A stretch of 12,248 bases of DNA from an uncultured Campylobacter sp. (GTDB lineage Bacteria > Campylobacterota > Campylobacteria > Campylobacterales > Campylobacteraceae): contig CALHQN010000122.1 in NCBI GenBank assembly GCA_938036585.1, forward strand, positions 1 through 12,248. Direction: 5' to 3'. This document shows, in pieces, positions 6,959-12,248 of this stretch. The notes beneath the pieces were generated by a model. That model ran no database searches. It was not told the origin of the DNA and saw only the letters and a program-made list of their open reading frames with translations. The translations under genes and the position numbers were made by a program. Each line of letters opens with the position of its first letter. Positions within the stretch are counted from its first letter, which is position 1.

Positions 6959-7131
6959 GTGAATTCTCGCGCGATGTGCGATATGAGATCGCGCCGCGGC
7001 GCTAAATTTAAAGAGCCGTTAAATTTTAAAGTCCGCCGAATTTTAAAATTTACTGCCTTAAAATTTCGCTCCGTTCGCTAAATTTAACCGCTCGCTTCGG
7101 GTTTAAGCTTGCGCGATCAAACGAGCCAAAT

Positions 7132-7932
7132 TTAAATTTTGCCGCTCGCGCCGAGCTTTATCTCGCGCAGTGCCGCGCCTACGTCATTTTGGCGCATAAA
7201 ATGCTCGCCGATCAAAAACGCATCGACGCCCGCCTCGTGCAGGCTTTTAAGCTGCTCGTGCGAGTGTAGGCCGCTTTCGGCTACGATGATCTTGCCGTTT
7301 GGAATCAGCGGGATCAGCCGCTCGCTCAGGCTCGTATCGACCTCGAAAGTCTCTAAATTTCGATGGTTGATGCCGATAATACCCGCACCTGCGAAGACCA
7401 CTTTTTTCAGATCGTCCTTATCGTGGATCTCGCACAGCACCTCAAGCCCTAGCCTGCGGGCAAATTCGAGCAATTCTCTTAGCTCCTTCCGCTCAAGCGC
7501 TTTGGCGATCAGCAGGATAAAATCCGCGCCGTAAACCAGCGCTTCGAGGATCTGATAGCGATCTATGATGAAATCCTTGCGCAAAATGGGCGTACGAGTG
7601 TAGCGGCGGATCTGCGGGATGAACTCCAAATCGCCTCTGAAATAATGCGGCTCGGTAAGCACCGAAAAGGCGCTGGCGCCTGCATTTTCGTACTCCACGG
7701 CAAGGCTTAGCGGCTCAAAATCCTCGCGGATGATCCCCTTGCTCGGGCTTGCCTTTTTGATCTCGGAGATGATGCGAAGCGGATCCTTCTCGTCGCTTCT
7801 AAGCGCGCTTATGACGTCACGCGGCTCGTAAGGATTGGCGCTTAGCGAGCGACCGAGCAGATCCTCGGGCAGCTTTTCTTTGCGAAGCGCCAGATCCTCG
7901 CGGGTGCGCTTTAAAATTTCGTCTAAAATCAC
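7132..7932 (-). CDS. trpC: Indole-3-glycerol phosphate synthase
   Basis: TrpC closes the indole ring, turning CdRP (1-(2-carboxyphenylamino)-1-deoxyribulose 5-phosphate) into indole-3-glycerol phosphate in tryptophan synthesis. The 266-residue TIM-barrel protein has all expected active-site segments: [11 protein letters not shown] (E57, K59), ILRKDF (K119), [10 protein letters not shown] (E164), [11 protein letters not shown] (N189, R191), VAESGL (E219, S220) and FLIGEHFMR near the end. It is a stand-alone TrpC, not fused to TrpF. The start is a GTG at 7932 with GGGAG seven bases upstream. It overlaps the stop of the TPR gene (GTGA), so translation is coupled to that gene. It is the last gene of a five-gene operon that has no other trp gene, and no leader-peptide attenuator is visible. 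Confidence 0.97.
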   Translation of the reverse strand: MILDEILKRTREDLALRKEKLPEDLLGRSLSANPYEPRDVISALRSDEKDPLRIISEIKKASPSKGIIREDFEPLSLAVEYENAGASAFSVLTEPHYFRGDLEFIPQIRRYTRTPILRKDFIIDRYQILEALVYGADFILLIAKALERKELRELLEFARRLGLEVLCEIHDKDDLKKVVFAGAGIIGINHRNLETFEVDTSLSERLIPLIPNGKIIVAESGLHSHEQLKSLHEAGVDAFLIGEHFMRQNDVGAALREIKLGASGKI

Positions 7933-9689
7933 TGCACGCTCCCATTTGTAGGGCGCGTCTCGGGTAAATTTGACGAGGGCGGCTCATGCTTTGCGGAATC
8001 TATCGGCGCAAGATTTCCGGGATTTTTACCTGGAGTTTGCGCAGCGGAATTTATAGAATTTGCGGCCGAGCTTTGCGGAGTAGAATTTTGAGCTGCCGAG
8101 CTTTGCGAGACGGCGCCCTGCGCGGCGGGATTTTGCGCTACGGGGCTTTGCGGAGTGGAGCTTTTACCGCCGTGCATACACGCATCGATCGCCATTATAT
8201 GCTCCTTGCCTTCGGGGGATTCGAAAAATTCTGCGTCTTTGATCCTGTCCATCTGCTGCTTTGCCTTGTCGCATTCGCCAAGCTTGTAGTATCCCCAAGC
8301 AAGCGAGTCGATGTAGTATGGCGAATCGGGCTCGATCTTAAGCGCCTTTTGGACATAGTCGATCCCCTTTTTCACGTCCAGATCGTGATCGATCAAAATG
8401 TAGCCGTAGTAGTTTAGATGCACGGGGTCTTTAAGCTGCGGCGCGATATTTTCAAACTTCTCCACGACGCTAGATAGGGTCTTGGCGTCCACATTTTTGC
8501 CGACGCTTTCATATTCGTAGATCGCCTCGATCGCTAAAAAATCATAGTTTTTCGTTTTTATAAACTCGTCGCGAGCCATTTTGATCGCGGTTTTGTAGTC
8601 CTTCTTGCGCGCATAGGCATCGATCAAAAGCTCGGGTTTGTAGTCATATTTTTTAAGCAGTTCGATGATCTTGTCAAAGTCGTTTGAATAATAATATATC
8701 GCGATCATATCGTCTAAAAATTTCGTATCGCCCTTCGCCTCGTAAAGCGCCTCATCGATCTTGGCGACATCCAAATAGCGCTTATCCGCGCGGTACACGT
8801 CGGCTAGCAGCTCGCACGCGATACCGCTTCCGCAGCCGTAAATGCGCCTATGCGTCTCGATGATGCGGATGGCGGAATCCGAATCGTTTAGCTTATTTAG
8901 CAGCACGTCGCAAAGGCGGATCAAATTTTCATCCGTTTTGTCTAACCCGTAGGCCTTTTCAAAATATTGCCTCGCGAGCTCGTAATTTTCCATCGCGTAA
9001 TATGTCGCCGCCAAGATCGCGTAGCTACGCGCGCTAGGATCGACGGTAACGAGCTTAAGCGCCACGGTATTTGCGTCTATGTTCGCCTTTTTGCCCAGAT
9101 AATAGCCGATCTTTACGCGCAGATATTCGGAATCATCCGCCAAGCTCTTCTCTCCGAGCTTCAAATAGCGCTCGGTATTTTTCCGATCTTTGATCGCAAA
9201 CGCCATCTTTAGCGCCTCTAAAAGATAGACGGACGAGCCTGTTTTCTGATACGCCTTTTCGTATAAGAGCATCGATGCGAGCGGGTCTTTGTAGGCTAGC
9301 TCCATCGCCGTTAAAAGGTCAAAATTTAGCTCCGCGTTTGCCTGCGCCTTCATCGCGCGCTTAAGTCTTTCTTGCGTAATATCTTTCTCGCTCACGCCGT
9401 GATCTAAAGCGTCCTGTCTCGCAGCGTCTATTTTTGCGGCATCTTTAGCGCCGCCTTTTACGCCGCGCTTTGGCTTAGAGCGGCGCTGTTTTTGCTCATA
9501 CCCCGCGTCCGCTATGCTGCGGTTTAAATTTAGCTCCGCTGTTTTCTCATCTAAAATCAGGTTATTATCGCCGTTTGCGGCGGCGCTCGATCCGTTAAAT
9601 TTAATAGCGCCGTCCGCCGCGCTTAGGTTAAGCGCCGCAAAGAGCGCCGAAATGATCAAAAATTTATTTAGAATTTTACCCCGATGCAT
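7929..9689 (-). CDS. Exported TPR-repeat protein with low-complexity C-terminal tail
   Basis: This 586-residue protein is of unknown function. The N-terminus ([10 protein letters not shown], then [14 protein letters not shown]) is a typical Sec signal peptide with a likely cut after about residue 24. There is no lipobox cysteine. A Lys/Arg-rich stretch lies at 66-82. Helical repeats run from about 125 to 485, with clear TPR units at 219-251 ([20 protein letters not shown]) and 423-482 (two units, including [19 protein letters not shown]). Cysteines at 260, 286, 292, 473 and 504 could form disulfides in the periplasm. Residues 510-586 are Ala/Gln/Ser/Pro-rich and disordered, with imperfect ten-residue repeats. 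The ATG at 9689 has GGAGGAA upstream and overlaps the previous gene by 22 bases. As I recall, C. jejuni has a TPR lipoprotein directly before trpC, which is probably its orthologue. Confidence 0.85.
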   Translation of the reverse strand: MHRGKILNKFLIISALFAALNLSAADGAIKFNGSSAAANGDNNLILDEKTAELNLNRSIADAGYEQKQRRSKPKRGVKGGAKDAAKIDAARQDALDHGVSEKDITQERLKRAMKAQANAELNFDLLTAMELAYKDPLASMLLYEKAYQKTGSSVYLLEALKMAFAIKDRKNTERYLKLGEKSLADDSEYLRVKIGYYLGKKANIDANTVALKLVTVDPSARSYAILAATYYAMENYELARQYFEKAYGLDKTDENLIRLCDVLLNKLNDSDSAIRIIETHRRIYGCGSGIACELLADVYRADKRYLDVAKIDEALYEAKGDTKFLDDMIAIYYYSNDFDKIIELLKKYDYKPELLIDAYARKKDYKTAIKMARDEFIKTKNYDFLAIEAIYEYESVGKNVDAKTLSSVVEKFENIAPQLKDPVHLNYYGYILIDHDLDVKKGIDYVQKALKIEPDSPYYIDSLAWGYYKLGECDKAKQQMDRIKDAEFFESPEGKEHIMAIDACMHGGKSSTPQSPVAQNPAAQGAVSQSSAAQNSTPQSSAANSINSAAQTPGKNPGNLAPIDSAKHEPPSSNLPETRPTNGSVQ

Positions 9690-10027
9690 TCTTCCTCCAA
9701 TTCTTTAGTATGCGTTTTAAAATATTCCCAAAACGGAAAGCTGCGGCACTGCTTCGGACGCAGCTCGTAAATCCCGCAGTTGCGCTGCGCCTCGTCAAAA
9801 AACACGCACGCCAAACCGCCTTCAAAGGGCTTTTCTTTTACGCTAAATCTAGCGCCTACCCTGTCCAAATATATCCTTTTAAGCTCCGCGGGCGAAATTT
9901 TAAATTTTGCCGCTAAAGCTGCGATCTCGCTCTCGTCTATCCAGATATAGCCGCTCTCTCCCGTGCAGCACTTGCCGCCGCAGCGTTCGCAAGCGCTCGC
10001 ATCGAAGCTAAAGCCGAACTCACTCAT
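9668..10027 (-). CDS. YkgJ-family cysteine-cluster protein (putative Zn/Fe-binding)
   Basis: A 119-residue cytoplasmic protein of the YkgJ/UPF0153 family. The role is not established, and the family is thought to bind zinc or an iron-sulfur centre. The signature is complete: CERCGGKCC at 13-21, then C74, C84 and C94 in ACVFFDEAQRNCGIYELRPKQC, followed by RSFPFWE. C107 near the end is extra. The ATG at 10027 overlaps the stop of the methyltransferase gene by 8 bases (ATGAGTGA), and the gene overlaps the TPR gene at its other end. It is too short and too cysteine-rich to be anything else I know. No signal peptide is seen. Confidence 0.85.
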   Translation of the reverse strand: MSEFGFSFDASACERCGGKCCTGESGYIWIDESEIAALAAKFKISPAELKRIYLDRVGARFSVKEKPFEGGLACVFFDEAQRNCGIYELRPKQCRSFPFWEYFKTHTKELEEECIGVKF

Positions 10028-10820
10028 AATCCACGCTCGCTAGATCCGCGCTTTTGTAGATCGCGTGGGCTTGCTCGGTGCGCTCGCCCTGCGCGCTGGC
10101 GTAAAGCGGCGCTATGATTTCGCACTGCGCGCGCGAGTTTTTGCGAGCCTCGATAAGCGCGAGCTTGGCGGCTTTATCATAGCTTGGATAGACAAAGCCG
10201 AGCCGCACTAAATTTAGCTTAAGCTTAGCCAGAATTTCGCAAATTTTACCGATCTTGCCCGCATCGTAGCAAAAAATCAGCGCGCCGTCAGGCTTAAGAT
10301 GGGAGTTTGCCGATCTTATAAAGCTTTGCAAGCTAAGGCTCGAAGCGCTTTTGCTAAGCGCCGTGTGAGGCTCTTTGCTAAGCGAAATGCGCTCGCGGTA
10401 AAAGGGCGGATTTGAGACGATGAAATCGAAGCGTTTTTCGCTTTTAAACTCCGCGAAATCCGCGTGCAAAATCTCGGCAGGCAAATCGTTTTGCAAAGAA
10501 TTTAACCTTAGAATTTCTAAATTTCGCTCTTGAATTTCTAACAAGCTTAGATTAATGCTCTCAAAATCCCGCTTTAACAAAAGCCCTAAAATACCGCACC
10601 CAGCTCCCACGTCGAGCACGTCGCCGCAGATCGCTCGCGGATTAAACTCCGCCGCGCAGCAAGCTCCGCTCTTGCCGCCTTCCGCTTTCGAAACGTCGCT
10701 TGCGCCCTCTTTTACCGCAGAATTCCGCCCGTTTTTTAAATTTCTCGTTCTAATGAAATTCCACAAAAAAATCGTATCGCTCGTGTAGCGGTAGCCCTTT
10801 TTCTGCTGATAAAGCCTCAT
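10020..10820 (-). CDS. N6-adenine methyltransferase, TrmN6-like (tRNA1(Val) A37)
   Basis: A SAM-dependent methyltransferase of 266 residues. Motif I for SAM binding is VLDVGAGCGILGLLL at 68-82. The acidic end of the next strand is at LLEIQERN (93-100), and the catalytic NPPFY of amino-methyltransferases is at 137-141. The opening YQQKKGYRYTSDTIFLWNF is like that of YfiC/TrmN6, which methylates A37 of tRNA1(Val). That is the likeliest function, though RNA specificity cannot be read from sequence. About 36 residues at 28-63, rich in Gly/Ala/Lys/Cys, sit between this opening and motif I. I take them to be a lineage-specific insertion. The ATG at 10820 overlaps the upstream stop (ATGA). Confidence 0.8.
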   Translation of the reverse strand: MRLYQQKKGYRYTSDTIFLWNFIRTRNLKNGRNSAVKEGASDVSKAEGGKSGACCAAEFNPRAICGDVLDVGAGCGILGLLLKRDFESINLSLLEIQERNLEILRLNSLQNDLPAEILHADFAEFKSEKRFDFIVSNPPFYRERISLSKEPHTALSKSASSLSLQSFIRSANSHLKPDGALIFCYDAGKIGKICEILAKLKLNLVRLGFVYPSYDKAAKLALIEARKNSRAQCEIIAPLYASAQGERTEQAHAIYKSADLASVDYE

Positions 10821-11767
10821 TTGCGGATGTTTTTGATCATGGTGTGGGCATGATTCATCGCCACCACGATTGAGCCGCCGCTGCTCGTGACCAGATCGCC
10901 GCCTACATAGAGCCCCTTTGTGGAGGTTTGCAGGTTTTCATCTACGATCGGCACGCCCTTTTCGTCGTATGCGATGCCGCATTTTTTCAAAAAATCGATC
11001 GGGCTCGTGCCGCCGATCGCATAGACCACGCGGTCAAACACGAGCTCTGTATCGTCTTCAAATTTAACGAGCACCTTGCCGTTTTCATTCTCAAGCGCTG
11101 CGATATCGATGCCTAGGCGCAAGATGATGTTGCCGTATCTGACCTCGTGCTTGATGTCGTTTTCGTTCGTCTCGTTTAGGCGGGTAAATTTTGGCTTGCG
11201 GTAGCAAAGCGTCACGACATTGGTTTTACATAGCGCTATAGCGTATTCAGCGGCTGAGTTACCGCCTCCAACGACTAGAATTTTTTCATTGATCGTGCAT
11301 TTATCGAGGTTGAAATTTACCCGCTGCGTAATGGACGGCGGAATTTTATAGGCGGGCTTATTCGGTTTGCCCATTCTGCCGATCGCAATGATAACGTTAT
11401 GCGCGCGATAGCCTGCGCTTGCCGTGGTGATGCAGAACGGATCAGCGCCGTGCTTTTCGATCTTTTCGACCTCGCTTTTGAAATTTGTATCGATCTTGTC
11501 ATTGTCCAGCAGCTCGTCGAAGTAATTCAGTACGCTCTCCTTCGTGCCGGTTTCAAACGAGATCGAGCCGCGAGTTTCGCCGTCCATCCCCTTGTATTCT
11601 TTATCCACGCGCTTTTTGTCCTTGTAAAACTGCCTGATGGTTTGGGAGTGGTTGTCGCCCTTTTCGAGCAGCAACACACGCGCCAGGCCATTTCTCTTCG
11701 CTTCGACAACCGAGGCGATCCCGCAGGGGCCGCCGCCGATGACGACTAGATCGTAAACGTCCGTCAT
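10817..11767 (-). CDS. YpdA-like FAD/NAD(P)-dependent oxidoreductase
   Basis: A 316-residue flavoprotein with thioredoxin-reductase fold. It has the FAD dinucleotide motif VVIGGGPCGIASVVEAKRNG at 8-27, the NAD(P) motif ILVVGGGNSAAEYA at 163-176, and the second FAD-binding GLYVGGDL at 285-292. The CxxC redox pair of classical TrxB is absent. GGGPCG with a cysteine inside the FAD motif (C15) is typical of YpdA, the bacillithiol-disulfide reductase, and of the second TrxR-like protein in Helicobacter and Campylobacter. The true substrate here is unknown, since these bacteria are not known to make bacillithiol. The ATG at 11767 has AAAGGAAAG upstream and a TATAAT beyond it. It is the first gene of a five-gene overlapping operon ending in trpC. 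Confidence 0.85.
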   Translation of the reverse strand: MTDVYDLVVIGGGPCGIASVVEAKRNGLARVLLLEKGDNHSQTIRQFYKDKKRVDKEYKGMDGETRGSISFETGTKESVLNYFDELLDNDKIDTNFKSEVEKIEKHGADPFCITTASAGYRAHNVIIAIGRMGKPNKPAYKIPPSITQRVNFNLDKCTINEKILVVGGGNSAAEYAIALCKTNVVTLCYRKPKFTRLNETNENDIKHEVRYGNIILRLGIDIAALENENGKVLVKFEDDTELVFDRVVYAIGGTSPIDFLKKCGIAYDEKGVPIVDENLQTSTKGLYVGGDLVTSSGGSIVVAMNHAHTMIKNIRK

Positions 11768-11800
11768 AGCTTTCCTTTGATTCTTTAAATTTTGGGCAAA

Positions 11801-11806
11801 ATTATA
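11801..11806 (-). promoter_or_regulatory. Probable -10 box of the ypdA-like...trpC operon
   Basis: CACTATAATTTTG on the minus strand contains a perfect TATAAT 33 bases before the start codon. The start would be near 11794, with the AAAGGAA ribosome-binding site (11778-11772) in a short leader. No clear -35 box, as usual for Campylobacter. Confidence 0.6.
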
Positions 11807-12001
11807 GTGAATTTTCCATTAAAAACAGTAGAATTTCCGAGCGATTTCGCGGCTTAGTTTAAAATTTAGCGCTTTGCGGCAGGCGCCCAAGCTAAATTTA
11901 AAAAGACAAAATTTCAACCCAGCTAAATTTTAAAATTTAACGGTGCCCAAATCCGTTCGCAAAGCTCATGCGGCGAAGCAATGGAAGCGGCGGCAAGGGC
12001 G

Positions 12002-12021
12002 GTAAAATTTTAAAATTTTAC
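12002..12021. repeat. 20-bp perfect palindrome with outer stem
   Basis: GTAAAATTTTAAAATTTTAC is a perfect dyad. CGGCAA at 11991-11996 and TTGCCG at 12023-12028 add a second stem outside it, so a large cruciform or RNA hairpin is possible. Confidence 0.75.
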
Positions 12022-12062
12022 TTTGCCGAGATAGAATTTTACGAGCTAAGTTAAAGCGGTAA

Positions 12063-12091
12063 GGGCGGCAAATTTTAAAATTTCACCGCCC
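12063..12091. repeat. Imperfect palindrome GGGCGG-AAATTTTAAAATTT-CCGCCC
   Basis: Six GC pairs enclose the 14-bp AT palindrome at 12070-12083, with small unpaired bases between. It lies about 31 bases after the tonB-like stop codon on the minus strand, so it could end that transcript. The T-run expected of an intrinsic terminator is missing (CCGCCCTTACCGC follows). Confidence 0.6.
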
Positions 12092-12121
12092 TGTAGGAAC
12101 TTTGGAGAATAAGCTTTAAAG

Positions 12122-12248
12122 CTAGTTAAAATTTAGCGTATACTTTATGCTAAAGTTAAATTCCATATCCTTTTCGACCTTTGGAAAGCTACCTTTTGTG
12201 CGCTCGACCGCGCTTAACGCGCCCTCATCAAGCGAATCGACATTCGAG
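12122..12248 (-). CDS. tonB: TonB-like energy transducer, C-terminal end (5' part outside window)
   Basis: Only the last 41 codons are inside the window, ending in TAG at 12124-12122. The visible peptide runs SNVDSLDEGALSAVERTKGS, then FPKVEKDMEFNFSIKYTLNFN. This matches the C-terminal domain of TonB, where a pattern like LDEAAL.AV.R....FP....... is followed by a strand FNFPI.Y.LN. TonB passes inner-membrane energy from ExbB/ExbD to outer-membrane receptors for iron complexes and other ligands. Upstream exbBD genes, if present, are outside. The call rests on a short fragment, so a related TonB-domain protein is possible. Confidence 0.7.
   Translation of the reverse strand, partial: SNVDSLDEGALSAVERTKGSFPKVEKDMEFNFSIKYTLNFN

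Larger units (their letters stand above)
6187..7131. other. Long GC-rich spacer without a convincing gene
   Basis: Roughly 950 bases separate trpC from the HIT gene. The left end holds the 17-bp repeat cluster. The middle (about 6290-7000) is GC-rich with many GCGCGG/CGCG words, and the right end (7000-7131) is rich in AAATTT palindromes. The longest plus-strand frame, 6594-6962 (122 codons), gives an Arg/Ala-rich product with no ribosome-binding site and no recognisable family, so I do not call it a gene. A minus-strand frame at 6904-6632 is equally unconvincing. Three diverged copies of a repeat unit lie inside. I found no structural RNA signature. Confidence 0.6.
11768..12121. repeat. AT-palindrome-rich intergenic region
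   Basis: This 354-base gap between the tonB-like 3' end and the oxidoreductase operon has no open frame worth calling. It contains repeated AAATTTTAAAATTT cores (about 11926, 12004 and 12070) in GC-rich frames. AGCGG(CGG)CAAGGGCGGTAAA near 11988 and AGCGGTAAGGGCGGCAAA near 12055 are near-duplicates about 65 bases apart. CCCAAGCTAAATTTAAAA (11886) and CCCAGCTAAATTTTAAAA (11918) form another pair. AGCTTTAAAGCT at 12112-12123 is a 12-bp palindrome just after the tonB stop. Confidence 0.65.

Noticed and set aside
6594..6962. 122-codon plus-strand open frame in the long spacer
   Set aside because: No ribosome-binding site, Arg/Ala-rich product, no known family, and a comparable open frame on the opposite strand. 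The repeat it contains also occurs in another frame. Kept only as part of the spacer.
7021..7131. Terminator after trpC
   Set aside because: AT palindromes and CGAAGCGAGCG/CGAACGGAGCG direct repeats are present, but I could not find a GC stem followed by a T-run.
7986..8417. 143-codon plus-strand frame with repeated LRxGALR-like units
   Set aside because: Antisense shadow of the repetitive tail of the TPR protein.

Overview
The window looks like chromosomal DNA of a Campylobacter-type epsilonproteobacterium. The evidence is a Wolinella/Campylobacter-type fumarate reductase, a RibBA protein with a decayed GTP cyclohydrolase half, AAATTT/AAATTTTAAAATTT words that are dense between genes, and tightly overlapping genes. 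Base composition is fairly GC-rich for the genus, so one of the higher-GC oral species (such as C. gracilis or relatives) is a reasonable guess, but this is inference. Every supported gene lies on the minus strand, so the window is best read from right to left.

From the right edge: the last 41 codons of a TonB-like protein (12248-12122). A gene-poor AT-palindrome region follows (11768-12121) and holds a promoter at its left end. Then comes a five-gene operon in which every junction overlaps: a YpdA-like FAD/NAD(P) oxidoreductase, a TrmN6-like methyltransferase, a YkgJ-like Cys-cluster protein, an exported TPR protein and trpC (11767 to 7132). The trpC gene has no other trp gene beside it. A spacer of about 950 bp without a convincing gene (6187-7131) holds a cluster of 17-bp inverted/direct repeats and three diverged copies of a GC-rich unit. 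A second operon follows: HIT-family protein, RibBA, Y-family DNA polymerase (dinB) and a TorD-like putative chaperone (6174 to 2957), ending at a likely intrinsic terminator. A second GC-rich spacer without a credible gene covers 2377-2956. Then come lgt (lipoprotein diacylglyceryl transferase, TTG start) and the beginning of the fumarate reductase operon, frdC then frdA, with frdA cut by the left edge.

Functionally these are mostly housekeeping genes: anaerobic respiration (frdCA), lipoprotein maturation (lgt), riboflavin and tryptophan synthesis, translesion DNA synthesis, tRNA modification and redox metabolism. I see no phage, IS element, CRISPR array, toxin-antitoxin or defence system. 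The points most worth a second look are the two GC-rich spacers and their diverged repeats, the 17-bp repeat cluster before the HIT gene, and an apparent loss in FrdC of the glutamate that carries protons in the Wolinella enzyme.
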